Counted from the first letter of the stretch, positions 34,735-44,111 are shown. The stretch is 64,000 nucleotides of DNA from G965240365 sp965240365 (GCA_965240365.1 OZ251218.1:3599641-3663640); one strand, 5' to 3'. Notes: a model not told the origin generated them from the letters alone. Translations and numbers: made by a program.

Positions 34735-35061
34735 TTATTTCTTTTTCCAGCCGGCCGCGGACTGGATGTAGTTGCCGGGACTGGTTTTTTCTATGGCCTT
34801 CTTGCCGGCCAGCAGTTCGACTGTTTCAAGGCCGGCGCCGTTTTGGGCCGCGATCGATTCATATTTGGCCTTGCGCCTGGCATTTACATCGGCCACCAGC
34901 GCCCGCACTTCAGCGGTGGCGTCCGCCGAGACCAGGCCCAGATAGCCATTGAGTTGTTCCCCGACCAGGCCATTGTTTTTGACTTGCTGTAAATCTACCG
35001 CCAGCGCCGGGGCGGGGCTGAGCAGCAGCGTTATAACTATCAGCTTTAATAATTTAGACAT
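34735..35061 (-). CDS. ydbL: YdbL-type periplasmic protein (DUF1318)
   Basis: A 108-residue exported protein with a signal peptide (LLKLIVITLLLSPAPALA) and the DUF1318 body: GLVGEQLNGYLGLVSADATA, LVADVNARRKAKYESIAAQN and ETVELLAGKKAIEKTSPGNY. In E. coli YdbL works with YnbE and YdbH in an AsmA-like lipid-transport bridge and is thought to control YnbE multimerisation. ATG 35061 follows GGAG (ATGGTGGAGAAAAAAACGATG). It is last in the ydbH-ynbE-ydbL operon. Confidence 0.88.
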   Translation of the reverse strand: MSKLLKLIVITLLLSPAPALAVDLQQVKNNGLVGEQLNGYLGLVSADATAEVRALVADVNARRKAKYESIAAQNGAGLETVELLAGKKAIEKTSPGNYIQSAAGWKKK

Positions 35062-35078
35062 CGTTTTTTTCTCCACCA

Positions 35079-35270
35079 TCAGAATAAATCACTATCTTCG
35101 GCAAACACATCATCCAGCGCCTTGTCAACCTTGATACGCACTTCATGCTCGATTTTGATATTCATATTAATAGTAATCGGCTCTTGCGGGGCCTTGACCT
35201 GCACCGTGGGGTTACAGGCTGAAACAAGCAAGATCGCCGTCAACAGCGCGCAGCTAAAATATTTATTCAT
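35079..35270 (-). CDS. ynbE: YnbE-type outer-membrane lipoprotein
   Basis: A 63-residue lipoprotein. The signal peptide MNKYFSCALLTAILLVSAC ends in a lipobox (VSAC) with the lipidated cysteine at residue 19; the mature part reads NPTVQVKAPQEPITINMNIK and ends in an acidic tail. YnbE forms a beta-strand stack that continues the YdbH bridge at the outer membrane. I chose ATG 35270; the longer frame from 35354 lacks a lipobox at the right distance. It is 17 bases upstream of ydbL and 150 bases downstream of ydbH. Confidence 0.88.
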   Translation of the reverse strand: MNKYFSCALLTAILLVSACNPTVQVKAPQEPITINMNIKIEHEVRIKVDKALDDVFAEDSDLF

Positions 35271-35420
35271 AGGGCCTTGTCCAATAGTTAGTAAGTTATC
35301 AGTCCGCCACACGCCTATAAAGTTCCCGGCCCCGCTTGCCGGGAAAATCCGCATTCCCCATGTCGCCCCCGGCGATATTTTCGGGGGTTGGCCGGGTTTT
35401 GTGTGACTTATCTGCCCGGA

Positions 35421-38063
35421 CTATTCTAAGGGAGCGCCTACCTGCCGGCTGATATCCTGGCCGATACGGGCCAGTAATCTGGCGCTCTCAAGAAATTTCC
35501 ATAAATCCAGGTCGATATTAAAGTTCAAATTGACGGGCGCGTCAAATTCAGCCTCGGGGCCGCGGCCGTATAATTTTGTCTGCAATGTCAAGGCGCCGGC
35601 AGGATTCAGGTTGACCCGCGCGGACATCTCATTATATCGAAAATTTTCCAGTAACCCGGCCACCAGCTTTAAATCATCGTTCCCGGACAGCAGTTTGTCA
35701 ATATGATTGTACCTTATCACACCGCCGCGTTCATCGGCCGCCAGCCAGCCGTCATCGATCTTCAACGCGCCTTCGCTCAGGCTCAGCGGCAGTTCGCCAT
35801 TGATAATGCCGGTCGCCTGTAGCGCCTCGGTTCGGTTAAGTTCCAGCAGCTTTTCCAATGACAGGGCGGAAAGGTAGAGGGAAAATTGATTGACCGGTTT
35901 ATTCAGGTCGATCTCTATCGTGTCTGAAAAAACACTGCCCTCCAACACGCCCGCCCGGAAGTCCACCAGTTTGATAACAGGCCGCGCTGTCACGCCGTGC
36001 CGATAGTGTTCAATACGCAGGGCGATATCCTTCAGGGGCAGGCCCACGTTCAGTTGATCAATGGTCAGGCTCGCGGGCGCGGCCAATATCCAGCCATCAT
36101 CTTTTTCAAGGTTCATAGCCACATTCAGATTAACAAATGGATTCTGCGCGTAATCTCCGCTCACTTGTTCGGCCGATAGCGTTATTGCCATGCGGGCGGC
36201 TTGATAATCAGCCCAGTTGAGCTTGCCGCTCAAGCTGAAAGCGCCGTCTTTGATCTGCAACGGGAAACCGGCGCCGCTTATCATCTGTGTGACCATTTCA
36301 TTATTTGCGAGCAGCATGGATGAAGACTCGAATTGCAGCAGGCCGCCGCCGGTGGATAGATCATTGGACACAAGAAACCGGAGCGGCGTTGCCCCCAGGT
36401 GTAGGGCGCCATTGATCTTCAAATTATCATTATCCAAATGAATCGCCGTCAGGCACTCGGAACCGTTCATCTGCAAGCCGTTTTTCAGCGCGCTCATCCC
36501 GGCAATGGATAATTCAGCCTGGATAAACGGCTTGTTTTCAGCGAAGCCATATTGATCAAGGTTTAGCGCGGCCGTTTGTAAGTCGAATGTTATATCGGTA
36601 TAGCCGGCGCCTTTGGTGATCAGCGAAAGCCGCTGATCTTCAATCTTTAGCGCATGGTCACGGAAGTTGTAAACGGCCCTGGCGCGACCATTCTGCCTGA
36701 GCGCCAATGTATCGAAAAAAGTTTTGGCATACGCGACATCAGACAAGGCAAGCCCGGCCCCGTCGTCGATGCTTATCCCGGCTTGATCAGGATTCACCAG
36801 CAGATTGCCGCGCGCGTGAAATTTTGCCCGCCGTCTTTTGAGGGGTTGTGTGCCGGCGGCGGCATCGGCCTGTATATGATAGTCGCTTGATAGCGACCAG
36901 CCGTTTTCAGCGAAGCGAAAATCAAGCCCCGAGAATTCTGCCGCGATCCCGAATTGTGCGGCATCCGGGTAAACAGAAAGCCGGCTGTCGCCCGTAACCG
37001 TCCATGCGTTATTCGCATCGCGTGGCGGTTGGAGCGTAATTGCCTTATCCGGCTGTAAATCGATCGTGTAGCCGCGCGGCGGTTCGTTAAAATATTCGCT
37101 GATAAAGGATGGCGCGGCCGCCAGTTGCAGGGCCAGCCTTTGCGGCTCGTCAATCCGGCAATTTTTTATGCCTTGCAGGGCAAGCATACACTGTGCCCGA
37201 ACATCCAGACGCGCTTTTTCTATAGCATAATCGCGGCTTGAGAAATGGATCGAGGCATCAAAGGCCATATCTGTCGCAAATTCGGCCGCTAGTTGATCAA
37301 GCCCATGCGCGAGATTCAATTCGGCAACGGTTTCAATCCGGCCTTCGACCCGCTGAACGGATAGATTGTTTTCTTGTGCCATAAAGCGGCTGATCGCCCT
37401 TAACTCATAGGCGGATTCTAATTTGAATCTCAGCCGCTCATTGTCGATATGATAGTCGCCCTGTAGCCGGATGAATTCATCATCCGCATTACCGAGGGAT
37501 GCCTTGATAGCCTCGCCGTCGAGTGAAAAATCAATATTGCCCGCATGGCCGCGATAGTTAAGCGAGCCGGCCAGATAAATACCCTCCGCGTATTCCACCC
37601 GGCCGGTATATTCGGCCAGCAATTCGGCGCCGGCATAATACCGGGCTTGCAGGCGCCGGATATCAATGCCATATAAAGGCAGGCGTTGCATATAATCCTT
37701 GAGCGCCACCGTTGCGGCAGCGGCCGGCGCGGCGGCCTGCTCGGCGCGGGAGACGCGGATATCAACAGCGGCATGATCAATCTTAATGGCGGTAATTCTC
37801 TGCTCCGCATTAATAGACAGATCAAGATCGAGCGCTATATCATTTGCGGCAACCGAAACCCTGGCGTTTTCAGCCTCATGCGCTAACAGAATATGCCGGA
37901 CCACGGCCTTGTTTAAACCGATTTGGCTTATCTCCAGCGCATTTATCTGCAAGCCATACCCGGCGGCGACAACGGGTATGAGCTTTTGCATAATCTCAAC
38001 CCGGGCAATATATAAACCCGCGATGATAAAAAACAGCCCGCCCAGGCAAATGATTTTTTTCAT
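35421..38063 (-). CDS. ydbH: YdbH-type AsmA-like intermembrane phospholipid transport protein
   Basis: An 880-residue protein anchored by one N-terminal membrane helix (MKKIICLGGLFFIIAGLYIA), with a long beta-taco periplasmic body; the C-terminus carries the family pattern LALDNARLEGxL-like segments (FRAGVLEGSVFSDTIEIDL, LELNRTEALQATGIINGELP, DDGWLAADERGGVIRYN). In E. coli YdbH is one of three AsmA-like proteins (with TamB and YhdP) carrying phospholipids to the outer membrane. Start at 38063 follows GGCGGAAG; 38096 is an alternative. It heads the operon with ynbE and ydbL, so the whole system is present. Confidence 0.88.
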   Translation of the reverse strand: MKKIICLGGLFFIIAGLYIARVEIMQKLIPVVAAGYGLQINALEISQIGLNKAVVRHILLAHEAENARVSVAANDIALDLDLSINAEQRITAIKIDHAAVDIRVSRAEQAAAPAAAATVALKDYMQRLPLYGIDIRRLQARYYAGAELLAEYTGRVEYAEGIYLAGSLNYRGHAGNIDFSLDGEAIKASLGNADDEFIRLQGDYHIDNERLRFKLESAYELRAISRFMAQENNLSVQRVEGRIETVAELNLAHGLDQLAAEFATDMAFDASIHFSSRDYAIEKARLDVRAQCMLALQGIKNCRIDEPQRLALQLAAAPSFISEYFNEPPRGYTIDLQPDKAITLQPPRDANNAWTVTGDSRLSVYPDAAQFGIAAEFSGLDFRFAENGWSLSSDYHIQADAAAGTQPLKRRRAKFHARGNLLVNPDQAGISIDDGAGLALSDVAYAKTFFDTLALRQNGRARAVYNFRDHALKIEDQRLSLITKGAGYTDITFDLQTAALNLDQYGFAENKPFIQAELSIAGMSALKNGLQMNGSECLTAIHLDNDNLKINGALHLGATPLRFLVSNDLSTGGGLLQFESSSMLLANNEMVTQMISGAGFPLQIKDGAFSLSGKLNWADYQAARMAITLSAEQVSGDYAQNPFVNLNVAMNLEKDDGWILAAPASLTIDQLNVGLPLKDIALRIEHYRHGVTARPVIKLVDFRAGVLEGSVFSDTIEIDLNKPVNQFSLYLSALSLEKLLELNRTEALQATGIINGELPLSLSEGALKIDDGWLAADERGGVIRYNHIDKLLSGNDDLKLVAGLLENFRYNEMSARVNLNPAGALTLQTKLYGRGPEAEFDAPVNLNFNIDLDLWKFLESARLLARIGQDISRQVGAPLE

Positions 38064-38166
38064 TCTTCCGCCGCTTTCGTAATTGTGACCCTGCACGAAG
38101 CATGAAACCCGCCCGCTAAACTTTTTTTATCCATGTCGAGACCCGCCGGTTAAACCGGCCGCGGAT

Positions 38167-38197
38167 TTGCCCCGCGCTTGGCGCAAAGGCGTATAAT
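38167..38197 (+). promoter_or_regulatory. Possible sigma-70 promoter facing pyrD
   Basis: TATAAT at 38192-38197 with TTGCCC at 38167-38172, spaced by 19 bases. It points toward pyrD, about 270 bases downstream, with a four-hairpin repeat copy between them. Confidence 0.3.
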
Positions 38198-38265
38198 GGG
38201 GCTTCGCTTGCCTGCCTGCCGCGGGCAGGCCAGTCCCGCGTGGCCCTGTGCGGGGCTTCATTTAT

Positions 38266-38437
38266 GGAAGCCCTGAATAAATCCATCCTGGATTTCTCAG
38301 GGCACGCAAGGTGAAAATGCGATTTTCACCTTGCTTCAAAATCAATGACATACGTCAATGATTTTGGCGGCACACCTGCCTGCAGCAGGCAGGTCCCTGT
38401 GCCGCAGGAAACTCTGATTCAATCAGAGTTTCCTTAT
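38266..38437. repeat. Four-hairpin dispersed repeat, copy 2 (reverse orientation)
   Basis: It has the same four hairpins as at 18928 in reverse order, ending with the AATCAGAGTTTCC palindrome. A GCCTGCAGCAGGCAGG palindrome is inserted in the section between hairpins 1 and 2 (CACACCTGCCTGCAGCAGG). It lies in the leader region of pyrD, 28 bases before the start codon. Confidence 0.8.
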
Positions 38438-38464
38438 AAAGATATACAGGAGACATGATACAGC

Positions 38465-39412
38465 ATGAACACGGCCCCGGACAGCAAACGGCTTGAGCTT
38501 GATTTTTGCGGACTGCGATTCAACACGCCGCTGGTCTTGCTTTCCGGCTGTGTCGGTTTCGGCGAGGAATATACCCGCATCAAGGGCTTCTCGAACACCG
38601 ATGTCGGCGCGGTTTGCCTCAAGGGGACCACGCTTGAAGCGCGGCTCGGCAACGCCCCGCATCGCGTTGCCGAGACCTATATGGGCATGTTGAATGCGAT
38701 CGGATTGCAGAATCCGGGTTCTGCCACGGTCGTGCGCGAATATCTGCCCGCGCTGGATTTCAGCGAGACCCGTTTTATCGCCAATCTGTCCGGTTCGACG
38801 GTGGAAGAATATGCCGAGGTCACCCGGATTTTTGATGATTCCCCGATCGACGCCATGGAGGTCAATATCTCCTGTCCCAATGTCAAAGAGGGCGGGGTGG
38901 CCTTTGGCAATGACCCGGATATGTCCGCGCGGGTCGTCGCGGCCTGCCGGGCGGTCACGCGCAAGCCGCTGATCACCAAGCTCTCGCCGAATCAGACCGA
39001 TATTGCCGAAAATGCGAGGCGCTGCATTGAGGCCGGGACCGACGGTTTCGCGGTCATCAATACCCTGACGGGCATGGCGATTGACATTGAATCGCGCCGC
39101 CCGGTTATCGGGAATACTCAGGGCGGCCTGTCCGGCCCGGCCATCAAGCCCATCGCCTTATTAAAGGTGCATCAGGTCTATCAGGTCGCAAAGCGGCACA
39201 AGATCCCGATCATCGGCCAGGGCGGGCTCCGCACCGCGGAGGACGCCATCGAGTTTTTTCTGGCCGGGGCCAGCGCGGTCGGTATCGGCACGGCGCTGTT
39301 TTATGAACCGCTGGTATGTAAAAAATTAAACCGGGGGATTCTGGCGTATCTCGACAGACATGATTTGCGGCATGTCTCGGAGTTGACCGGCACCTTGAGG
39401 CTTGGTGGTTAG
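38465..39412 (+). CDS. pyrD: Dihydroorotate dehydrogenase, class 1B-type catalytic subunit
   Basis: A 315-residue FMN enzyme of pyrimidine synthesis, with a TIM barrel. The loop NISCPNVKEGG has the cysteine base that marks class 1; class 2 membrane enzymes use serine. Other motifs are GAVCLKGTTLEARLGNA, AIGLQNPG, TKLSPNQTDI, INTLTGMAID, GGLSGPAIKPIAL and GQGGLRTAEDAIEF for FMN phosphate. Class 1B enzymes usually need the iron-sulfur subunit PyrK, which is not adjacent here. Most gammaproteobacteria use class 2 PyrD, so this type is less common for the group. Start ATG 38465 follows AGGAGACATG-like spacing (GGAGA). Confidence 0.85.
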   Translation: MNTAPDSKRLELDFCGLRFNTPLVLLSGCVGFGEEYTRIKGFSNTDVGAVCLKGTTLEARLGNAPHRVAETYMGMLNAIGLQNPGSATVVREYLPALDFSETRFIANLSGSTVEEYAEVTRIFDDSPIDAMEVNISCPNVKEGGVAFGNDPDMSARVVAACRAVTRKPLITKLSPNQTDIAENARRCIEAGTDGFAVINTLTGMAIDIESRRPVIGNTQGGLSGPAIKPIALLKVHQVYQVAKRHKIPIIGQGGLRTAEDAIEFFLAGASAVGIGTALFYEPLVCKKLNRGILAYLDRHDLRHVSELTGTLRLGG

Positions 39413-39853
39413 CCCCCTTTTGCCTGTCTGTTGAAGAACGGCACCCACTGTTGTCACTTCCGCCTGCCGCAGGCAGGCCGGAATCCAGGAGGGCGGGCCG
39501 GGATGTGAAATGAGCGCCAGTTCTGTCTAATTGTCATTCCCGCCCAGGCCCTGCCTACTACAGGCAGGGGGAATATATGACATAAACCACTGGATTCCGG
39601 CCTTCGCCGGGCGGCTACGGGCATCCTCGGCAGTCTGTTCCAGACACTGCTCTACCACCTACGTCCTGTAGGCGTGCCCTCTCGCCGCATACAGGACATC
39701 CTGTCCATAAATGACGGCGGGGGCGATAGGCGCATTATGAGCGATACCAACGATACCGTGGCCAGGATACCTGACACCTTATTTTAGATGAGGTGACACT
39801 GTGTCTGCAACAGTCCAGCCGGAATAGCCAACACCTCTGCCGGCAAAGCCCCC
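39413..39853. other. Intergenic repeat cluster between pyrD and apt
   Basis: No gene is supported in these 440 bases. They contain GCCTGCCGCAGGCAGGC and CATTCCCGCC palindromes, then from 39611 to 39728 a longer repeat (CGGGCATCCTCGGCAG, CTCTACCACCTACGTCC, GTGCCCTCTCGCCGCATAC, GTCCATAAATGACG) with a second copy at about 50970-51083. The last 120 bases (CTGACACCTTATTTTAGATG onward) match nothing I know. Confidence 0.7.
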
Positions 39854-40369
39854 CTAATAATGAATCAACGAATGGACACGATATTTTGACAGTTTTTCGC
39901 GCCCTTTGAGGGCATCCAGTTCAACGACAAAGGCGCAGCCCGCGATCTCGGCGTCCAGTTTTTCGATCAGTTCGCAACTGGCGGCGGCGGTGCCGCCGGT
40001 CGCAATCAGGTCATCTATCAATAAGACCCGATCGCCCCGTTCCAAGGCGTCAATATGCACCTCCATTGAGGCCGAGCCATATTCCAGTTCATACAACAGG
40101 CTTTCAACATCATAAGGCAACTTGCCCGGCTTGCGTAACGGAATAAAACCGATGCCCAACTCCCAGGCGGCCAGGCTGCCGAAGATAAAGCCGCGGGCCT
40201 CCATGCCGGCAACGGCGGTCAGGCGTTCGCCGAGGAAGGGGTTAATCAGGCCATGCACGGCCAGTTTCAACATCGGCGGCTGCTTGACCAGCGGGGTAAT
40301 ATCCTTAAATTGAATACCCGGCTTGGGGAAATCGGCAATGTTGCGGATATGGGCTTTCAGGCGTTCCAT
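39854..40369 (-). CDS. apt: Adenine phosphoribosyltransferase
   Basis: A 171-residue purine salvage enzyme converting adenine and PRPP to AMP. It starts MERLKAHIRNIADFPKPGIQ, with FKDITPL, GMEARGFIFGS, FIPLRKPGKLPY and the PRPP-binding loop VLLIDDLIATGGTA near residue 120-133. The ATG at 40369 gives the standard length; the frame runs further upstream to 40606 but that would overlap the tag promoter and gene. Divergent from tag with a 95-bp gap. Confidence 0.95.
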   Translation of the reverse strand: MERLKAHIRNIADFPKPGIQFKDITPLVKQPPMLKLAVHGLINPFLGERLTAVAGMEARGFIFGSLAAWELGIGFIPLRKPGKLPYDVESLLYELEYGSASMEVHIDALERGDRVLLIDDLIATGGTAAASCELIEKLDAEIAGCAFVVELDALKGREKLSKYRVHSLIHY

Positions 40370-40464
40370 TGAATATTGATCTCCATACATCTGTCTTATA
40401 ATGGCCGCGGTTGCAGCGAGGTGAAAATCAGTTTCCATTATAATGAAATCCGCAGGAAATATTA

Positions 40465-41133
40465 ATGACGGCATTTGATTCAATATACAACGCGGCCCTG
40501 GAGCGCAATGGCGGTATTGACGCCCTGGAGCGCCAGTTGCCCAGACCCAGAAATTGCCGGGCCCTGAAAAAATTCCCGGACGCCTATTTTTTATCTGAAA
40601 TGACACACCGTATTTTTCAGGCCGGTCTGAACCGCAAAATGATCGACAATAAATGGCCCGCGTTTGAGGAAGTGTTCAACCGCTTTGATATTGACGCCAA
40701 CCGCATCAAGAGCGATGAACAACTGGAAGCCCTGATGCAGGACAGGCGCATCGTCCGCCACTGGGGGAAGATACAGAGCGTGCGGCATAACGCGCAGGCG
40801 ATCCATGACTTTAACGAAACGCGGGGCGGCTTTGTGAACACCCTGGCCGACTGGCCGGCGGCCAATATCGTTGCGTTCTGGGAGATACTCAAAAAGCAAT
40901 TCAAACAATTAGGCGGCACATCGGGCCCGTATTTTCTGCGCCGTGTGGATAAAGATACCTTTCTGTTGACAGACGATGTGATCCGCGCGCTGGCGCATTG
41001 GGGGGTCATTGATACGGCCCCCAAAAGCAGAAAACAGAAACTTGAGGTGCAGGCAGCCATGAACATCTGGCACGAAGAAAGCCGGCGGCCTTATTGCCAG
41101 ATCAGCGCGATCCTGGCGAAGTCTGTTTATTAA
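40465..41133 (+). CDS. tag: DNA-3-methyladenine glycosylase I family protein
   Basis: A 222-residue helix-hairpin-helix glycosylase that removes 3-methyladenine from alkylated DNA. Family pattern visible: YFLSEMTHRIFQAGLNRKMI, WPAFEEVFNRFD, HWGKIQSVRHNAQAIHDF, GTSGPYFLRRVDKDTFLLTD. It belongs to the divergent group that lacks the classic zinc-binding HxxxC ends of E. coli Tag. The C-terminal part (KQKLEVQAAMNIWHEES) is family-typical. AGGA precedes the ATG (GCAGGAAATATTAATG). Divergent from apt. The substrate spectrum of this subgroup is not certain. Confidence 0.82.
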   Translation: MTAFDSIYNAALERNGGIDALERQLPRPRNCRALKKFPDAYFLSEMTHRIFQAGLNRKMIDNKWPAFEEVFNRFDIDANRIKSDEQLEALMQDRRIVRHWGKIQSVRHNAQAIHDFNETRGGFVNTLADWPAANIVAFWEILKKQFKQLGGTSGPYFLRRVDKDTFLLTDDVIRALAHWGVIDTAPKSRKQKLEVQAAMNIWHEESRRPYCQISAILAKSVY

Positions 41134-41230
41134 CATTTCGTCATTCCGGCCTGCCGCAGGCAGGCCGGAACGTATCTTACGGGCAGGCTTAAATACTGTT
41201 CCCGCCCCGGTTCAGGTAAACACCACGAAT

Positions 41231-43480
41231 TTATGAACCTCCGCCGTCCATATCCTCCTTTTCGGCAATCTTCTGCAAGGCAATATAGTCCGTTTTTCCA
41301 TTTCCCAGCACCGGTATCCGGTCGATAGGCATAATGGCATGAGGAATGGCCAGTTCGGTCATATTGGTTTTACGCGCCGTGTCCCGCAAGGCCCGGCGGG
41401 CGGGCGCCTTGTGTTCGGTAAGCAGGATGATCTTTTCTCCCTTGCGTTCATCAGGAACCGCAACGGCGGCCTGACCAATATCGGGCCAGGTCAACATGGC
41501 CAGTTCTTCAACCAGCGCCAGTGACACCATTTCGCCGCCGATCTTGGCGAAACGTCTGGCGCGGCCCAGGATCGTTATAAAACCCGCTTCGTCAATATCC
41601 ACAATATCGCCGGTGTCATACCAGCCCGGCCCGCGCTCGGTGGCGGGGGGCTGTATCCGGCCCGGCTTGTCATGCAACAGATAACCCCGCATCACATTAG
41701 GCCCTCGCACCACCAGCCGGCCGCCCTGTTCAATACCCGCGACCGGTTCAAGGTAAGATTCCAGCGCCGGCAGGATGCGCCCGACCGTGCCCGGTTTATG
41801 ATACATCGGGCTATTGACCGAGATAACCGGGCTGGCCTCCGTGACGCCATAGCCCTGCAAAACATGCCGGCCGAACTTGTCCATATAGAGCCGCGCCGTG
41901 TCCTCATGCAGTTTTTCCGCCCCGGCCACGATGTATTTTAATGAATGAAAGTCAAACGGATGGGCATAGCGCGCATAACCCTTGAGAAAGGTATTGGTTC
42001 CGAACAGGATGGTGGCCTGAAGTTCATAGATGAGTTCCGGGATGATGCGGTAATGCAGCGGAGTCGGGTATAAAAACGTCTTGCCGCCGGCAAACAACGG
42101 CATCAACAAACCCGCGTTCAGGCCGAAGGAATGGAATAACGGCAGGCAGCAAAACACGGTGTCCGCGCGGTTAAAACTGATATGGCAACGCACCTGCGCA
42201 TAATTGGCCAGCAGATTACGATGGGACAGCGCGACCCCCTTCGGATGGCCTTCCGAGCCGGAGGTAAACAGGATAACGGCGGCGCCGTCAGGATCGATAT
42301 CAACCCCTTGCCGCCGATAATGCCAGGCCGGAAACTTGCTCCTTAACAGGGCCATGAGCTTCTGCGCAAGGCGGATATCCTTCCTGAAATCCTCAAGATA
42401 GCGGACGCTGTAGTCCCGCGCCAGTTCAGCGGCCAGCGTTTCAAGCCCGGCATTGGCGATAAAGCGGCGCGAGGTATAAATCACCTTTATCCGGGCGGCC
42501 GTGAGCGCGCGCCGGATCGCCTGGGCGCCCGCGGTAAAATTTAAAATCGCCGGCACCCGGCCGATCAACTGCAACGCAAAAAACACAACGGGCAGCGCAT
42601 TGACATTGGGCAGCATGACGCCGATATATTCGCCCGCGCCGGTTTGTTTTTTGATCAGATCGCCGAGCAGGATACTGCGCAGGATCAAATCCCTGTAGCT
42701 CAGCCTGTCGCGGTTAAAGTCCATAACAGGGGCATGCCCGCCGCCGAAGCGGCCGGCCGCGGCCAGCAGGGCCGAATAAAGGGTTTGGCGCTGATCAAAG
42801 CTGCTGTAAACCATCCGGTACATCAGCGCCTGTAACTGCCCGGCGGCGGCCTGACGGCGTTTATGTCCGGGCAACTCCGGCGGCAGGCTGATCTTCTCCG
42901 GTGGCAGCACCTTGACCGTGATCTTCGGAAACCAGCGGATATGACCCGTGCCGCGCATATAAGAAAAGGGACTGAATTGCGCCCCTTCAAAGACAACCGG
43001 CAGGATCGAGGCCCCGCTTTTATTGGCGATCAAACCTGGCCCCTCGTAGATCTTCATCAGGCTCCCCGTGGTGGTAATCCGGCCCTCCGGGAAGATCACG
43101 GCCTTTTTGTCCTGTTTGATATATTTAATCATGGACTTGATCGCCAGCGGATTGGTCGCGTTCATCTCAAACAACGCCACGAAATGCAAAAGGGGCCTGA
43201 ACAGTCGGCGCGAGGCGATTTCATCGTTGATGGCAAAGGTGGGGGTCTCCGGCAGCCAGGCATAGAGCAACACGCCATCCAGCAACGAAGTATGGTTGGC
43301 GACAATCAACACCCGCCGGCCGGCCTTATGGTAATTCTCCATGCCACTCACCTCCACCCGGTACAGCAAGCGCAACAACCCGCGCAGCAAAAACTTCACC
43401 AGACCCATCATAAACGGTATTTTACGCGCATAACGACCAGGATAGGAAGCGTTGTGAAAAGGCGGGAATGGCGTTTCCAT
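41231..43480 (-). CDS. aas: Acyltransferase / acyl-ACP synthetase fusion (Aas-type)
   Basis: A 749-residue two-domain protein. Residues about 25-215 are a PlsC-type acyltransferase with NHTSLLD (62-68, the HX4D motif), IFPEGR near 129 and GASILPVVFEGA. Residues about 230-740 are an AMP-forming acyl-activating enzyme with FTSGSEGHPKGVALSHRN, a QGYGVTEASPVIS adenylate motif, YDTGDIVDIDEAGFITILGR and a terminal lysine region (VLGNGKTDY). E. coli Aas re-acylates lysophosphatidylethanolamine with fatty acids activated on ACP. The MFS flippase LplT, fused in some species, is absent. The start could be ATG 43480 or 43411 (MGLVKFLL). Confidence 0.88.
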   Translation of the reverse strand: METPFPPFHNASYPGRYARKIPFMMGLVKFLLRGLLRLLYRVEVSGMENYHKAGRRVLIVANHTSLLDGVLLYAWLPETPTFAINDEIASRRLFRPLLHFVALFEMNATNPLAIKSMIKYIKQDKKAVIFPEGRITTTGSLMKIYEGPGLIANKSGASILPVVFEGAQFSPFSYMRGTGHIRWFPKITVKVLPPEKISLPPELPGHKRRQAAAGQLQALMYRMVYSSFDQRQTLYSALLAAAGRFGGGHAPVMDFNRDRLSYRDLILRSILLGDLIKKQTGAGEYIGVMLPNVNALPVVFFALQLIGRVPAILNFTAGAQAIRRALTAARIKVIYTSRRFIANAGLETLAAELARDYSVRYLEDFRKDIRLAQKLMALLRSKFPAWHYRRQGVDIDPDGAAVILFTSGSEGHPKGVALSHRNLLANYAQVRCHISFNRADTVFCCLPLFHSFGLNAGLLMPLFAGGKTFLYPTPLHYRIIPELIYELQATILFGTNTFLKGYARYAHPFDFHSLKYIVAGAEKLHEDTARLYMDKFGRHVLQGYGVTEASPVISVNSPMYHKPGTVGRILPALESYLEPVAGIEQGGRLVVRGPNVMRGYLLHDKPGRIQPPATERGPGWYDTGDIVDIDEAGFITILGRARRFAKIGGEMVSLALVEELAMLTWPDIGQAAVAVPDERKGEKIILLTEHKAPARRALRDTARKTNMTELAIPHAIMPIDRIPVLGNGKTDYIALQKIAEKEDMDGGGS

Positions 43481-43504
43481 GTGGCAATAGCGAAATGCAT
43501 TAAC

Positions 43505-43600
43505 GAAATGTATCTATCGCCCCGCCGTCATTCCGGCGAAAGCCGGAATCCAGTGGTTTATCTAATCCATTCCCGTTTATACGGGAATGACAGCATTCCG
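43505..43600. repeat. REP-like palindromes between aas and the next repeat
   Basis: Paired arms GTCATTCCGGCGAAAGCCGG and CATTCCCGTTTATACGGGAA, the commonest intergenic repeat in this window. Similar pairs occur at 11.8, 16.9, 20.4, 54.6, 56.6, 58.9 and 60.7 kb. They are probably REP/BIME-like and may stabilise transcripts; no associated transposase was seen. Confidence 0.65.
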
Positions 43601-43661
43601 GCGCATTACCGGGTTTAATAATTCAAACTATTACTATGCTGGCTCAGATTCTTCAATATGT

Positions 43662-43810
43662 GGAAACTCTGATTTAATCAGAGTTTCCTGCGGTACAGGG
43701 ACGTACCGCCAAAATCAATGACGTAAGTCATTGATTTTGAAGCAAGGTGGAAATCGCATTTTCACCTTGCGTGCTCTGATAAGTCCAGGATGGATTTATT
43801 CAGAGCTTTC
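43662..43810. repeat. Four-hairpin dispersed repeat, copy 3
   Basis: Almost identical to the copy at 18928-19080 and in the same orientation, from GGAAACTCTGATT to CAGAGCTTT. It ends 16 bases before the next start codon, so it would form the 5' leader of that gene's transcript. Confidence 0.8.
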
Positions 43811-43826
43811 ATATGGAACCGATCTC

Positions 43827-44111
43827 ATGGCAATGAGCAATAAAGAACTCTATGACGCCCTCATTGAGGCCAATGTTTCCGATCAAAAGGCCACGGCAGC
43901 GGCCGAATCCCTGGTCTCCGGCAAAGAAGACACGGCCGGTCTCAAGGCCCGGCTGGCCTCCGCCGAAGAATCCCGGAATTCCAGTAAAAAGGATGTAGCC
44001 AACATCAAGCAGGACATTTCCGACATCAAAGTGGACATTGCCGACCTCAAGGCCCGCCTGACGCTTGTCGAGAAACTCCAGTGGGCGGTATTGATCGGCG
44101 TTATCGGCTAA
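43827..44111 (+). CDS. Small DUF1640-like coiled-coil protein
   Basis: A 94-residue protein starting MAMSNKELYDALIEANVSDQ with KATAAAESLVSGKED. The rest is a coiled coil (NIKQDISDIKVDIADLKARL) and a short hydrophobic end (LQWAVLIGVIG) that may be a partial membrane anchor. The layout resembles the 22900 protein (helical AL..A.V..Q.A start, heptads, hydrophobic tail). Second ATG at 43833 is possible. It is preceded by a four-hairpin repeat. Function unknown. Confidence 0.6.
   Translation: MAMSNKELYDALIEANVSDQKATAAAESLVSGKEDTAGLKARLASAEESRNSSKKDVANIKQDISDIKVDIADLKARLTLVEKLQWAVLIGVIG

Noticed and set aside
39720..39853. Remnant of an insertion sequence near apt (CTGACACCTTATTTTAGATG)
   Set aside because: Too short, no terminal repeats and no transposase similarity that I can support.
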